A stretch of DNA of 64,000 nucleotides from Marinifilum breve (GTDB lineage: Bacteria > Bacteroidota > Bacteroidia > Bacteroidales > Marinifilaceae): the NCBI RefSeq assembly GCF_003202155.1, contig NZ_QFLI01000010.1:1-64000 (forward strand), given 5' to 3'. The position numbers were made by a program, and so were the translations under genes. This document shows, piece by piece, positions 45,316-54,534 of this stretch (position 1 is the first letter of the stretch; every line of letters begins with the position of its first letter). Under the pieces are notes generated by a model. That model was not told the origin of the DNA. It saw only the letters and a list, made by a program, of their open reading frames with translations, and made no database searches.

Positions 45316-48090
45316 ATGCACTCATCAGTTAGCAATTCCGGCAAAAAGCTATTTTTATTAGATGCTTTTGCCTTGATATACAGATCGTATTACGCATTTA
45401 TCAAGAATCCAAGATTTACTTCAACAGGCATTAATTCTTCTGCCATGCTTGGATTTACCAATACCTTACTCGAAGTATTAGAGAAAGAGAAGCCATCACA
45501 TATCGCAGTTGTTTTTGATCCTGTAGGACCAACTTTCCGTCATGAGATGTTCAAGGAGTACAAAGCACAGCGTCCACCAATGCCCGAGGATCTTCGTAAA
45601 TCAATTCCTTACATCAAAAGCATTATTCAAGGTTTTAATATTCCTGAATTGGATGTGGAAGGTTTTGAAGCAGATGACGTTATTGGAACTTTGGCTAAGA
45701 AAGCTGAAAAGGAAGGGTTTTCGGTTTACATGATGACTCCCGATAAGGATTATGCCCAGTTGGTAAGTGAAAACATTTTCATGTACAAACCAAAACGATC
45801 GGGAAAAGAAGTAGAAGTATGGGGATTGCCTGAAGTTCGAGAAAACTTTGGTGTAGAAACTGCAGATCAGATTATTGATTATTTGGGCTTAATGGGTGAC
45901 TCGGCAGATAATATCCCTGGTTGTCCTGGTATTGGACCAAAGACTGCACAAAAATTGATTGGATTGTATAAATCAATAGATGGACTCTATGAGAATACCG
46001 ATCAGTTAAAAGGAAAGCAGAAAGAAAAAATTGTAGCTTCAGAAGAGCAGGTTCGATTTTCGAGAGAGTTGGCAACAATTGCATTGAATGCTCCTATAGA
46101 TTTCGATGAAGAGAAATTTAAGTTGATAGATTTCGACGAAGCCAAATTGAGAGCCATTTTTAAAGAATTGGAATTTTTTACGCTTGCTGAAAGAGTGTTT
46201 AAAAATCAAACTGAACTTTTCGACTCTCAGAATGAGAAATCTACGGACAGTGATTCGACAGAAGAAAAAGAAATCATTCTCAGAGACATAAATACTTTAA
46301 ACTCTAAGTTTTTTGTACTTGATAACGAGCAGGTAAGGGCCGATTTAAAGGCAGAATTGTGTATTCAAAATGAGTTTGCTTTTAGAACAATTTTGTCAGA
46401 TTCCGATCCAAACACCTCAAAATTGAGAGGATTGTGCTTTTCATTTAAGAGCGACAAGTCTTTTTTTGTTCCATTTCCGGAGAATTTGGAAGAAGCCAAA
46501 AAAGTGGCCCAGGAATTCAAATATATTTTCGAAGATGAGAAAATCATCAAAATTGGTCACGATTGCAAAAAAGACATATTAGCGCTTCGTTGGTTGGGTT
46601 GTGAAGTGAAGGCTCCAATTTTCGATACCATGATTGCACATTATCTAATTCAACCAGAATTGAAACATGAATTCTCCTTTGTTGCCAATTCTGTTTTGAA
46701 TTACAATGTAATTCAGGAAGAGGTAAAGGGCAAAGGGAAAAAAGCTCAATTGAGTTTGATGATGGAACCTGAACCAGTAAAGCACGATCAGTATTGCGAA
46801 GAAGTTGTATTGGGTTTAGAGCTTAAATCGGAGCTCGAAAAGCAAATGGAGGACAATGGCCTGATCAAGTTGTTTAATGAGGTAGAAATGCCTCTTATGA
46901 GCATTTTGGCCGATATGGAATTCAATGGTGTATCGCTTGATGTTCCTACCTTGAATGATTACGCCAAAGTACTGAACGAAGAAGTAAATGGGATAGAGGC
47001 TGAAATTAAAGAAATGGCAGGTGTTGAGTTCAATGTAGCATCGCCAAAACAGTTGGGAGAGGTTTTGTTCGAAAAAATGGAATTGGACAGCAAAGCCAAG
47101 AAAACCAAATCAGGACAGTACTCAACTTCCGAAGCTGTACTGGCCAAACTCAAAGGCAAACACGAAATCATTCAAAAGATTTTGGATTTTAGATCGCTGA
47201 AGAAATTGATTTCGACCTATGTGGAAGCTTTACCAACCTATATTAACCAAGCATCTGGCAAAATTCATACATCATTCAATCAGGCGGAAGCCGCAACGGG
47301 ACGATTGAGTTCTACCAATCCAAACTTGCAGAACATTCCAATTAGAACGGAGCAGGGAAGATATATCCGTAAGGCATTTGTTCCTTCAACAGATGAACAC
47401 ATCTTCTTATCTGCCGATTACTCGCAGGTAGAATTGCGTTTGATGGCTCACATGAGTAAGGATCAGAACATGATTGATGCATTTAATCATGCAGCTGATT
47501 TTCACCAGGCAACAGCGGCAAAAATTTACAAACTACCTGTTGAAGAGGTAAGCAAAGACATGCGATCTCGTGCGAAAACTGCCAATTTTGGTATTATTTA
47601 CGGAATTTCAGCTTGGGGATTAGCCGAACGATTGGATATCTCGAGAAAAGAGGGAAAAGAGCTTAAAGATGGATATTTTGAGTCTTATCCTGAAGTAAAA
47701 GCCTTTATGGATGCAAGTATTGAGAAAGCGCGAGAGGATGAATATGTAGAGACCTTGATGGGCCGTAGAAGATATTTGAAGGACATCAATTCGAGCAATG
47801 CAATAGTGCGTGGAGTGGCCGAAAGAAATGCCATTAACGCACCAATTCAGGGTTCTGCTGCCGATGTAATCAAAATTGCCATGATCAACATCGACAAAAG
47901 AATGAAAAAGGAGGGAATGCAATCGAAAATGATCATTCAGGTGCATGATGAATTGAACTTCGATTGCTTAAAATCTGAATTGGAACAAATGAAAGTAATT
48001 CTTCGCGAGGAAATGGAAAATGCAGTGCAGCTTTCAGTGCCACTTACCGTTGATATGGGAGTAGGAGAGAACTGGTTGCAGGCACACTAA
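45316..48090 (+). CDS. polA: DNA polymerase I (proofreading site apparently degenerate)
   Basis: The 924-residue family A polymerase has a 5'-3' exonuclease domain (about 8-295; LLDAFALIYRSYYAF, DVEGFEADDVIGTLA, MGDSADNIPGCPGIGPKTA), an exonuclease-like middle domain (about 325-520) and a polymerase domain (motif A LSADYSQVELRLMAH; O helix RAKTANFGIIYGIS; motif C MIIQVHDELNFD). In the middle domain the usual FDTE is replaced by FAFRTIL, and the YAxEDAD motif by QYCEEVVLGLEL. Only the Asp in GHDCKKDIL is clearly kept. Proofreading is therefore probably absent. The start was chosen at MHSSVSNSGKKLFLLDAF; an upstream ATT/ATG-frame extension to 45250 overlaps the promoter. Confidence 0.97.
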   Translation: MHSSVSNSGKKLFLLDAFALIYRSYYAFIKNPRFTSTGINSSAMLGFTNTLLEVLEKEKPSHIAVVFDPVGPTFRHEMFKEYKAQRPPMPEDLRKSIPYIKSIIQGFNIPELDVEGFEADDVIGTLAKKAEKEGFSVYMMTPDKDYAQLVSENIFMYKPKRSGKEVEVWGLPEVRENFGVETADQIIDYLGLMGDSADNIPGCPGIGPKTAQKLIGLYKSIDGLYENTDQLKGKQKEKIVASEEQVRFSRELATIALNAPIDFDEEKFKLIDFDEAKLRAIFKELEFFTLAERVFKNQTELFDSQNEKSTDSDSTEEKEIILRDINTLNSKFFVLDNEQVRADLKAELCIQNEFAFRTILSDSDPNTSKLRGLCFSFKSDKSFFVPFPENLEEAKKVAQEFKYIFEDEKIIKIGHDCKKDILALRWLGCEVKAPIFDTMIAHYLIQPELKHEFSFVANSVLNYNVIQEEVKGKGKKAQLSLMMEPEPVKHDQYCEEVVLGLELKSELEKQMEDNGLIKLFNEVEMPLMSILADMEFNGVSLDVPTLNDYAKVLNEEVNGIEAEIKEMAGVEFNVASPKQLGEVLFEKMELDSKAKKTKSGQYSTSEAVLAKLKGKHEIIQKILDFRSLKKLISTYVEALPTYINQASGKIHTSFNQAEAATGRLSSTNPNLQNIPIRTEQGRYIRKAFVPSTDEHIFLSADYSQVELRLMAHMSKDQNMIDAFNHAADFHQATAAKIYKLPVEEVSKDMRSRAKTANFGIIYGISAWGLAERLDISRKEGKELKDGYFESYPEVKAFMDASIEKAREDEYVETLMGRRRYLKDINSSNAIVRGVAERNAINAPIQGSAADVIKIAMINIDKRMKKEGMQSKMIIQVHDELNFDCLKSELEQMKVILREEMENAVQLSVPLTVDMGVGENWLQAH

Positions 48091-48112
48091 TTATCAGGAA
48101 TAAAATATTACA

Positions 48113-48152
48113 AATGCCGAATGGAGATTGAGTTCTTTGTTCGGCATTTTTT
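48113..48152 (+). terminator. Rho-independent terminator after polA
   Basis: ATGCCGAA/TTCGGCAT stem with a loop of about 18 nt, followed by a T-run. Confidence 0.8.
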
Positions 48153-48194
48153 ATATATGATTAAATAGAATCCTCTGTAGCCCAGTATTTACCG

Positions 48195-48504
48195 ATCGGA
48201 GTTAAGAAATTAGCGTCTGAGTAGCCATTAGACCCATTTGAGTAAGGTAGATAGCCTTTTGAGTAGGCCAAATACCCATCTGAGTTAACAATTATCCCAT
48301 CTGAGTAGGCTAAATACCCATCGGAGTAGCCAAGTGAGCCGTCTGAGTTACTGAAATACCCATCGGAGTTACAGATATTGGCGTCTGAGTTAACTCAAAT
48401 CAATAAAATTGCTACTCAGAGCGGCTTGTAATTAACTCATTTGCTAAATATTCTAACTCAAAAGACAAGCTAAAGTACTCATAGGCTCATATTGCTTACT
48501 CAAT
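48195..48504. repeat. Intergenic array B, 21-bp period, mirror-symmetric
   Basis: GAGT recurs at 48199, 48219, 48240, 48261, 48282, 48303, 48324, 48345, 48366 and 48387. The spacing is 21 bp in all but the first step (20). ACTC then recurs at 48393, 48414, 48435, 48456, 48477 and 48498, always 21 bp apart. The two halves meet at the perfect palindrome TGAGTTAACTCA (48386-48397). The left-half unit is about GAGTAGGCTAAATACCCATC with a variable middle. The array lies between convergent polA and the S41 protease gene, between their terminators. On the minus strand the left half reads open as degenerate YSDGYLA heptads (48391-48161) but has no start codon. Confidence 0.92.
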
Positions 48505-48540
48505 GGGGGTATATATCAACAAGAGGAGTGTGGTCAAAGA

Positions 48541-48575
48541 AAAAGCTCATTCTTCCATCGAAAGAATGAGCTTTT
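48541..48575 (-). terminator. Bidirectional terminator of the S41 protease gene
   Basis: AAAAGCTCATTCTT/AAGAATGAGCTTTTT, a 14-bp stem with a 7-nt loop and A/T runs on both sides. Confidence 0.85.
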
Positions 48576-48635
48576 TGATATCAATTTTATTATAAGCTTC
48601 AGGCAAATTACTTAATCCTTTTGCCTTATTCCTTT

Positions 48636-50324
48636 TTACTTGTTAATGGCATGCAACCCAATGCTGCCATCTAAAATACCTGCGTATTCGTTGTTGCTTT
48701 CAAGAACCTCGATGGCACGAAGTAAAGTTTTGTCATCACGCAAACTGAATTCAATGCCACCCTTTTGATAATGGTATCTCTTTACAATTTCGTGAGCCAG
48801 AAGCTCTTTTAATTCATCTTTGAATCTTTGTATGTCGCGATCTAAATTAGGTGCTAATTTAGCCTCTAAAGCAGCAAATTCATCAGTAGAAATATCAAAG
48901 TTCTTCTCTTCTTCGGCCGATTTCTTTAATGCTTTTAAAATCTCAGTACTTTCCGATTTGTAAGTGAAATCTTTACTTTCTTTTACAAACTTCACAAATT
49001 CATTAAAAAGCTCATCGCTAACTTCAAATTCTTTGGCAGAAGCAATGCTTTCGTTGCTGTTTGCATATAGCGTAGCAAAATCGAAGAACATGAAATCACG
49101 TATCATATTTATGCTTAAAATGCTATAGGTTTCAGGATCTATTTTTACATCAGGAAGAATACCTCCGCCATCGTAAACCTTGCGACCATTTTTTGTGTGA
49201 TATTCAGTAATCAATGAATCAGCAACTTTACCAACACTACCATCTTCGTTTCTGTTACTGTAATCCAATGCCTGGATACATCTTCCGCTAGGAATGTAAT
49301 ACTTGGCTGTAGTTACTTTTAATTTGGTGTTGTAAGTAAGATTTCTGGTTGTTTGAACCAATCCCTTACCAAATGTTCTATTACCAAGTACAACGCCTCT
49401 GTCAAGATCCTGAATTGCTCCAGAAACAATTTCAGATGCCGAAGCCGATCCTCTGTTTACCAATACAGCGATAGGAATTTCTGAATCAACAGGCGACTTT
49501 GTTGCTTTGTAGCTCTTGTCCCATTTCGAAACTTTCCCTTTTGTGCTAACGATATCTTCACCTTTATTTACAAATAGGTTGGTAATCTCAATGGCCTGAT
49601 CTAACAAACCTCCTGGATTTCCTCTTAAATCCAATACAATGGATTTTGCATTTTGTTCTTTTAACTCTTTCAATGCATTTTTTACTTCACCTGCCGATTT
49701 ATTTGTGAATTGGTTAAGGTGAATGTATCCAATTGAATCGGTAATCATGCCATAGTAAGGAACCGATTTAAGCTGAATTTTTTCACGAACCAGCTTTTTA
49801 TCCATGGTTTTCTTAACACCTGGGCGCTTAATTTTAATGGTAAGCGGAACGTTTGGTTGTCCTTTTAAAAGATTACTAACATCATCAGTACTCTTACCTT
49901 TAACCGAAGTTCCATTGATTTCAAGCATTACATCACCCGCTTTTAAACCCGCTTTATAGGCAGGAAATCCTTCGTAAGGTTCTGCAATAATTACTTCATC
50001 TTTGTGTTTGCTGATTAAAGCTCCAATTCCGGCATACTCACCAGTTGTCATCAATTTAAAATCTTCAATTTCCGATTCTGATATGTATGTGGTGTAAGGA
50101 TCGAGGGTTTTAAGCATGGCATCCATACTCTTTTTTACCAAGTCACCCGGATCAATCTCATCTACGTAAAACAAGTTCAATTCTCTGAACATGGTGTAGT
50201 AGATATTCAGGTTTTTACTGATTTCAAAATTTCTCTCATCCCTGCTGAACCCGAAAAATGCCGCACTACAAAACAGTAGAATAGCCAGCATCCAAATGGC
50301 TCCTCTTTTTCCTCGAAGCTTCAT
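48636..50324 (-). CDS. C-terminal processing peptidase (S41 family, CtpA/Prc type)
   Basis: The 562-residue protein has an N-terminal membrane anchor or signal (AIWMLAILLFCSAAFFGF), a PDZ domain (about 85-165; YEGFPAYKAGLKAGDVMLEI), and the S41 peptidase with the nucleophile Ser in NRGSASASEIVSGA and the Lys in NRTFGKGLVQ. The C-terminal part (about 400-562) is longer than in minimal CtpA and is helical. It probably cleaves periplasmic substrate proteins near their C-termini. It is alone on its transcript, convergent with polA. Confidence 0.95.
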   Translation of the reverse strand: MKLRGKRGAIWMLAILLFCSAAFFGFSRDERNFEISKNLNIYYTMFRELNLFYVDEIDPGDLVKKSMDAMLKTLDPYTTYISESEIEDFKLMTTGEYAGIGALISKHKDEVIIAEPYEGFPAYKAGLKAGDVMLEINGTSVKGKSTDDVSNLLKGQPNVPLTIKIKRPGVKKTMDKKLVREKIQLKSVPYYGMITDSIGYIHLNQFTNKSAGEVKNALKELKEQNAKSIVLDLRGNPGGLLDQAIEITNLFVNKGEDIVSTKGKVSKWDKSYKATKSPVDSEIPIAVLVNRGSASASEIVSGAIQDLDRGVVLGNRTFGKGLVQTTRNLTYNTKLKVTTAKYYIPSGRCIQALDYSNRNEDGSVGKVADSLITEYHTKNGRKVYDGGGILPDVKIDPETYSILSINMIRDFMFFDFATLYANSNESIASAKEFEVSDELFNEFVKFVKESKDFTYKSESTEILKALKKSAEEEKNFDISTDEFAALEAKLAPNLDRDIQRFKDELKELLAHEIVKRYHYQKGGIEFSLRDDKTLLRAIEVLESNNEYAGILDGSIGLHAINK

Positions 50325-50579
50325 ATATTTCTTTTTTAATTGATATTTTAATTCACCCTTGCGGAGATTTCCCTAAAACAAACTAATCACTCTGAAGTAT
50401 AAATTTTATTAGTAGGTAATAACAAATATAGCTAATCCCAATGGAAATCTATCACCTTTAACATTTCTTAACCCTATTGTACTGAATTACAATGTATGTG
50501 CATGGTAATTTCTAATGGTATTACGATTGAGAAGTGAAATGGTTCAATAAAAGTAGATTAGAAAGGAATAAAATTCCTT

Positions 50580-50822
50580 TTAAGGTACAGGATCATGACC
50601 GTGTCCACCCCAGGGATTACAGGATAAAATTCTTTTAATGGCAAGGTAAGATCCTTTAAATGGGCCGTGTTTTTTTAAAGCTTGAATGGCGTAGGAAGAA
50701 CAGGTAGGAGTATACCTACAAGCAGAAGGAGTAAGGGGAGAAATAAAATACTGATAGAACTTAATCGGCAGAATCATGATGAACAGAGCTGCCTGTTTCA
50801 GTAGGTTTAGAATGTTTTTCAT
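50580..50822 (-). CDS. yidD: Membrane protein insertion efficiency factor YidD
   Basis: The 80-residue protein has the family motif set [20 protein letters not shown] followed by [20 protein letters not shown] and [17 protein letters not shown]. YidD supports YidC-dependent insertion of inner-membrane proteins. Its start overlaps the end of rnpA by 62 bp, as in many genomes. An internal ATG at 50777 would remove most of that overlap but also the N-terminal helix. Confidence 0.96.
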   Translation of the reverse strand: MKNILNLLKQAALFIMILPIKFYQYFISPLTPSACRYTPTCSSYAIQALKKHGPFKGSYLAIKRILSCNPWGGHGHDPVP

Positions 50823-51207
50823 ATTCTCTTGGAATTCGTTGCAATGCCTTTTTTAATTGTTCTTCCATATCCTTTGTTTCCATGATTTTTTTAGGAAGGT
50901 ATACAAGCATAAAAGCAATTTGCACCTCTTTTTTCTCTAATTCTTCGTAAAGCTTGTGCTTATTTAAACGGTAAATTTCACGAATTCGTCTTTTTAAAAG
51001 ATTTCTTTTTACCGCATGTTTAAAGTTTCTTTTCGAGACTGTTATGGCAACTTGTGCCGGATAATCGGAATGAAGATCAGCAGCTTTCCATACCACTCGA
51101 AAAGGATAACAAGTAAATCCGTTCCCTTCGGAAAATAGTTTGCCAATAAGAATCTTGTGAGTGAGTCTTTCAGCTTTTTCAAAAGTAAAACGTGTCTTAC
51201 GTGTCAT
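50761..51207 (-). CDS. rnpA: Ribonuclease P protein component
   Basis: With ATG at 51207 the product ([15 protein letters not shown]...) has 148 residues. The basic RNP signature is present as [17 protein letters not shown]. RnpA binds the catalytic RNA and pre-tRNA leaders. An upstream ATG at 51255 would add 16 residues that do not resemble the family. The C-terminal tail ([15 protein letters not shown]) extends past the domain and is encoded in the overlap with yidD. Confidence 0.95.
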   Translation of the reverse strand: MTRKTRFTFEKAERLTHKILIGKLFSEGNGFTCYPFRVVWKAADLHSDYPAQVAITVSKRNFKHAVKRNLLKRRIREIYRLNKHKLYEELEKKEVQIAFMLVYLPKKIMETKDMEEQLKKALQRIPREYEKHSKPTETGSSVHHDSAD

Positions 51208-51237
51208 TCTGTTCTGGATTATACTACAAAAATCGAC

Positions 51238-51264
51238 AAAAAAAGGGGAAAACAAATTCCCCTT
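51238..51264 (-). terminator. Terminator between hemD and rnpA
   Basis: On the minus strand AAGGGGAA/TTCCCCTT encloses a short A/T loop and ends in T7. It follows hemD. Confidence 0.75.
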
Positions 51265-51286
51265 CTTTCTTTTATGTTGTTAAAGA

Positions 51287-52045
51287 CTATTTGTCTTTAT
51301 TGTCTTTGTTATATTTCTTGATGAATTGATCCAAAGCCATAGTCATAGATGGAGCTTGTGGCATTGGAGCCTGAATATCAAGTCTTAACTTCGCATCGTT
51401 AACTGCTTTTGAAGTAGCAGGTCCGAATGCAGCAATAATTGTATTGTTCTGTTCAAAATCAGGGAAGTTTTGTAACAAAGAAGCAATACCTGATGGGCTA
51501 TAAAAAGCCAAGATGTCGTAATTAACATCAGCTAAATCAGATAAATCACTACTTACAGTACGATACAAAATTGCTTTCGTATACTTGATTTTATTTTTAT
51601 CAAGCAAAGCAGGGATTGATTGTTTATGAATATCTGAAAGCGGAATCAGGAATTTTTCTGATTTGTGCTTCACGATAATATCCATTAACTCTTCGAAACG
51701 TTTTTCTCCAAAGAAGATTTTTCGTTTTCTGTAAACGATATACTTCTGAAGATAGAATGCAGTTGATTCAGAAATACAGAAATATTTCATATCATCAGGA
51801 ACTGTAATTCTTAATTCCTCACAAACTCTGAAAAAGTGATCGATAGCTGTTCTACTAGTAAAAATAACAGCTGTGTGATCTAAAATATTGATTCTTTCCT
51901 GTCTAAATTCTTTGGTTGAAACACCTTCAACTTGGATGAAAGGACGAAAATCAATTTTCAAATTGTATTTTTCTGCCAAATCAAAATACGGTGACTTTTC
52001 GGTTTGGGGCTTGGGTTGTGATACCAGTATAGTCTTGATTCTCAA
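51287..52045 (-). CDS. hemD: Uroporphyrinogen-III synthase
   Basis: The 252-residue protein has the weakly conserved two-lobe HemD pattern: ILVSQPKPQTEKSPYFDLAE, AVIFTSRTAIDHFF, then YDILAFYSPSGIASLL and IIAAFGPATSKAV. It cyclises hydroxymethylbilane to uroporphyrinogen III in heme synthesis. The start is TTG at 52045. The neighbour upstream is a DUF4271 gene, a pairing common in Bacteroidota. No other hem gene is present. Confidence 0.9.
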   Translation of the reverse strand: MRIKTILVSQPKPQTEKSPYFDLAEKYNLKIDFRPFIQVEGVSTKEFRQERINILDHTAVIFTSRTAIDHFFRVCEELRITVPDDMKYFCISESTAFYLQKYIVYRKRKIFFGEKRFEELMDIIVKHKSEKFLIPLSDIHKQSIPALLDKNKIKYTKAILYRTVSSDLSDLADVNYDILAFYSPSGIASLLQNFPDFEQNNTIIAAFGPATSKAVNDAKLRLDIQAPMPQAPSMTMALDQFIKKYNKDNKDK

Positions 52046-52082
52046 AACACTAGAGTTTAGTTCAACAATTCTTTACACCGCC

Positions 52083-52973
52083 TTATACCAATGATATTAA
52101 CAGTTTGTAAATCACAAGTAAGGGCAAAATTTCCAAGGCACAAAGGTACAAAATCATATAAAATATTGAAACATGTTTGCGAAATAATATTTTAATCCCT
52201 CGAAATAGTCGAAATAAATAAAATATTAAAGCAATTACTAAACCTGCATTTAGTAGTAAATATGCTGCAAAATCAGCTATGAAAGGTATACTTAGGGTAA
52301 GGGGTAAAAGAAAAATTCCAAGATTTTTATTGTAGATAAAAACATTGTGCAGGTATTCTTTTCCCTCTTTTACACCATCAAAAATGTATGCCAATGTTCT
52401 TATCACGACAAATTTTCCGAAGTAAATTATCAGAAAAGCAGCTAATGTATAAAGGAAGGTTAGCAAGCTTGTTTTGATACCAGAGTCGGAATACCAATAG
52501 TTGTAATAAAGTACTGCAAAAAATGAGGCATTGATAAAAAACAATCCATTCAAGAAAATACTACCACGAAGGTTTCTCATGTTTTTTTCCAGGAACAAAT
52601 TGTTTGATACTTGATAATTGACAATTGCATCAATAAGGCGTTGCAGGTATTTGCTGAATGAAAATCGTATAATTGCCATCAGAATCACTACAAATAGACT
52701 AACGCCAACCATCCAATCACTTTGAGATGTTTCAATTAATTTTCCTTCTCTGATTAAAGGTCGTTCAATACTATCCGTTGTAATTGAATCTTTAAGTGTG
52801 ATGAGATTCAGGTGAATTGAGTCTGTTTTTGTACTATCAGCAATAATGCCAGCTGTCTGATCAGTTGTATCTTTCCCATTATTTAAGCTATCTAGCTTAA
52901 AATTGACTTGAAGAGAAGAATCTTGAAATACCGTTTTATGAACGGGAGAGACTGATGAGTTGATGAAAGCCAT
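52083..52973 (-). CDS. DUF4271 family membrane protein
   Basis: The 296-residue protein has a polar, Ser/Thr/Asp-rich N-terminus (about 1-75) and six or seven membrane helices, including WMVGVSLFVVILMAIIRFSF and FLLPLTLSIPFIADFAAYLL. The length and pairing with hemD match DUF4271. Function is unknown. It lies 37 bp upstream of hemD and is probably co-transcribed. Confidence 0.85.
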   Translation of the reverse strand: MAFINSSVSPVHKTVFQDSSLQVNFKLDSLNNGKDTTDQTAGIIADSTKTDSIHLNLITLKDSITTDSIERPLIREGKLIETSQSDWMVGVSLFVVILMAIIRFSFSKYLQRLIDAIVNYQVSNNLFLEKNMRNLRGSIFLNGLFFINASFFAVLYYNYWYSDSGIKTSLLTFLYTLAAFLIIYFGKFVVIRTLAYIFDGVKEGKEYLHNVFIYNKNLGIFLLPLTLSIPFIADFAAYLLLNAGLVIALIFYLFRLFRGIKILFRKHVSIFYMILYLCALEILPLLVIYKLLISLV

Positions 52974-53050
52974 TATAATTCGTGTACCATTACCACTAAT
53001 TATTTACAAAGATAATTTTATTTTATTGAGCTCTTGCATGAAGCAAAAGA

Positions 53051-53076
53051 AAGCCCGTAAATTTCTTACGGGCTTT
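53051..53076 (-). terminator. Terminator of the phosphatase gene
   Basis: AAGCCCGTAA/TTACGGGCTT with a 5-nt loop. It is almost symmetrical, so it could act in both directions. Confidence 0.8.
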
Positions 53077-53081
53077 TGAGT

Positions 53082-53888
53082 TTATATTTCTTCGTATCCA
53101 ATGAGGCGTTTTACTCTAAGTTTTTCTTTTTCATCTGCATTGAGGTTTTTATCACTCTTTAATACTTGTCTTTCCCATGAACCATACATCGGGTTAGGAA
53201 GCACAATAAATTTTGCTCCAAAAAGATCTTTCATGGCATCAACTTTTCCGAAACCATAATTTTCAGATCTGTCTTCTAAAATTTCATCAAAATCTCCAAT
53301 ATTATCTCCTGCAAGAATAAGAATATCATGCGTTTCGCTCACCTTATTTCTTCTTACAGTTTTTACGCTAGTATTGGTTTTTAGCAGAATGTGTGCTTTA
53401 TCTGCAAAAGGAAAACCTAGCTCTTTAAGGTTTTGTAATGTTTTGTTTGTAGCAGAAGTATCTCTGTTTGAAATATAAAAAGTTTCAACACCTTTTGATT
53501 CTGCATATTTTAAAAACTCTAAGGCTCCAGGAGTAGCTTGAGCTTTTGCCATATCGGTCCATTCTTTCCATGCAGCTGATGAATAAGATTTTCCAGTTCT
53601 AATGGAGTTGGTTTCAAATGGACTATTATCTAAAACTGTTTCATCAATATCAACTACTACTGCCTTAGCTTTATTACCCGAATAGGTAGCCAATTGTTTG
53701 TCTAGTGATAGTTTGGCAGCATTAAATGCCTGATAGTATAAAGCTCTACATTCTGATGCTCTCTGATACCATAGAGTAGCCATTACCAAATGTTCATTTG
53801 AGTTTTGTGTATCCTTGTTGTTTGCAGGATTTTGCTGACAAGCAAACAGGCCGGAAGCGATTAGAATCGCAAAAAATATTTTTCTCAT
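53082..53888 (-). CDS. 5'-nucleotidase, lipoprotein e(P4) family (HAD acid phosphatase)
   Basis: The 268-residue protein has a lipobox leader (MRKIFFAILIASGLFAC, Cys17). The HAD motif I is VVDIDETVLDNSPF, motif II is FYISNRDTS, and motif IV appears as LAGDNIGDFDE. This matches the outer-membrane e(P4)/class C acid phosphatases, which dephosphorylate nucleotides such as NMN so that the nucleoside can be taken up. It is divergent from the second ECF sigma gene. Confidence 0.95.
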   Translation of the reverse strand: MRKIFFAILIASGLFACQQNPANNKDTQNSNEHLVMATLWYQRASECRALYYQAFNAAKLSLDKQLATYSGNKAKAVVVDIDETVLDNSPFETNSIRTGKSYSSAAWKEWTDMAKAQATPGALEFLKYAESKGVETFYISNRDTSATNKTLQNLKELGFPFADKAHILLKTNTSVKTVRRNKVSETHDILILAGDNIGDFDEILEDRSENYGFGKVDAMKDLFGAKFIVLPNPMYGSWERQVLKSDKNLNADEKEKLRVKRLIGYEEI

Positions 53889-53992
53889 GTGAGTTTGTGT
53901 TATAATTTTAAACTTTCACCTTCGTTTTTGGTGATCGGATTTACACGGAAAGGAAAAAAAATGGTTTAAATTCGAAGATAATAAAAAATAGC

Positions 53993-54020
53993 TGTAACAT
54001 TTCAAATATGTTGTGCGTCC
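53993..54020 (+). promoter_or_regulatory. Putative ECF-type promoter of the second sigma gene
   Basis: TGTAAC (53993-53998), a 17-nt gap and CGTCC (54016-54020) match the general ECF pattern of an AAC-type -35 and a CGTC-type -10. The -10 lies 20 bp before the sigma ATG. Autoregulation is inferred. The motif differs from the element before the sigma gene at 4962. Confidence 0.55.
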
Positions 54021-54040
54021 TAGATATGAAACTGGCCTAA

Positions 54041-54526
54041 ATGAACACTGTAGAGTACAATAAAAGCGTAGACAAGTATGCCGATGGCATGTTTCGCTTT
54101 ATCCTTAAAAACATTAAAGATGAGGATAAAGCGCGTGATATTGTACAAGACAGTTTCGAGAAGTTGTGGCGAAATATTGAGAATGTAAATTACCAGAAAG
54201 TCAAATCATATCTTTTTACTACAGCTTATCATACCATGATCGATTTGATAAGAAAAGAGAAAAGAAAAGAAGATTTTGAGAATGTTGATGTAAAAGAATA
54301 TTCACATTCGGAACAGTATAGCGATTTAAAGGAGGTTTTAAATATTGCATTGGAGAAGCTTTCAGATATTCAAAGATCCGTAATATTATTGAGAGATTAT
54401 GAAGGATATTCCTATGCAGAAATTGCCAAGATTACCGATCTAAGTGAATCGCAGGTGAAAGTTTATATTTACAGAGCCAGGAAAAATTTGAAAAGTTTCA
54501 TTGGTAGTATAGAAACATTGGTGTAG
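54041..54526 (+). CDS. ECF-type RNA polymerase sigma factor
   Basis: The 161-residue protein has region 2 (DEDKARDIVQDSFEKLWRNI, then VKSYLFTTAYHTMIDLIRKE) and region 4 (LSDIQRSVILLRDYEGYSYA, then EIAKITDLSESQVKVYIYRA). The length is normal for an ECF factor. It is followed after 8 bp by its putative anti-sigma gene and then an outer-membrane protein gene, giving a three-gene module. Confidence 0.95.
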   Translation: MNTVEYNKSVDKYADGMFRFILKNIKDEDKARDIVQDSFEKLWRNIENVNYQKVKSYLFTTAYHTMIDLIRKEKRKEDFENVDVKEYSHSEQYSDLKEVLNIALEKLSDIQRSVILLRDYEGYSYAEIAKITDLSESQVKVYIYRARKNLKSFIGSIETLV

Positions 54527-54534
54527 CAAGATTG

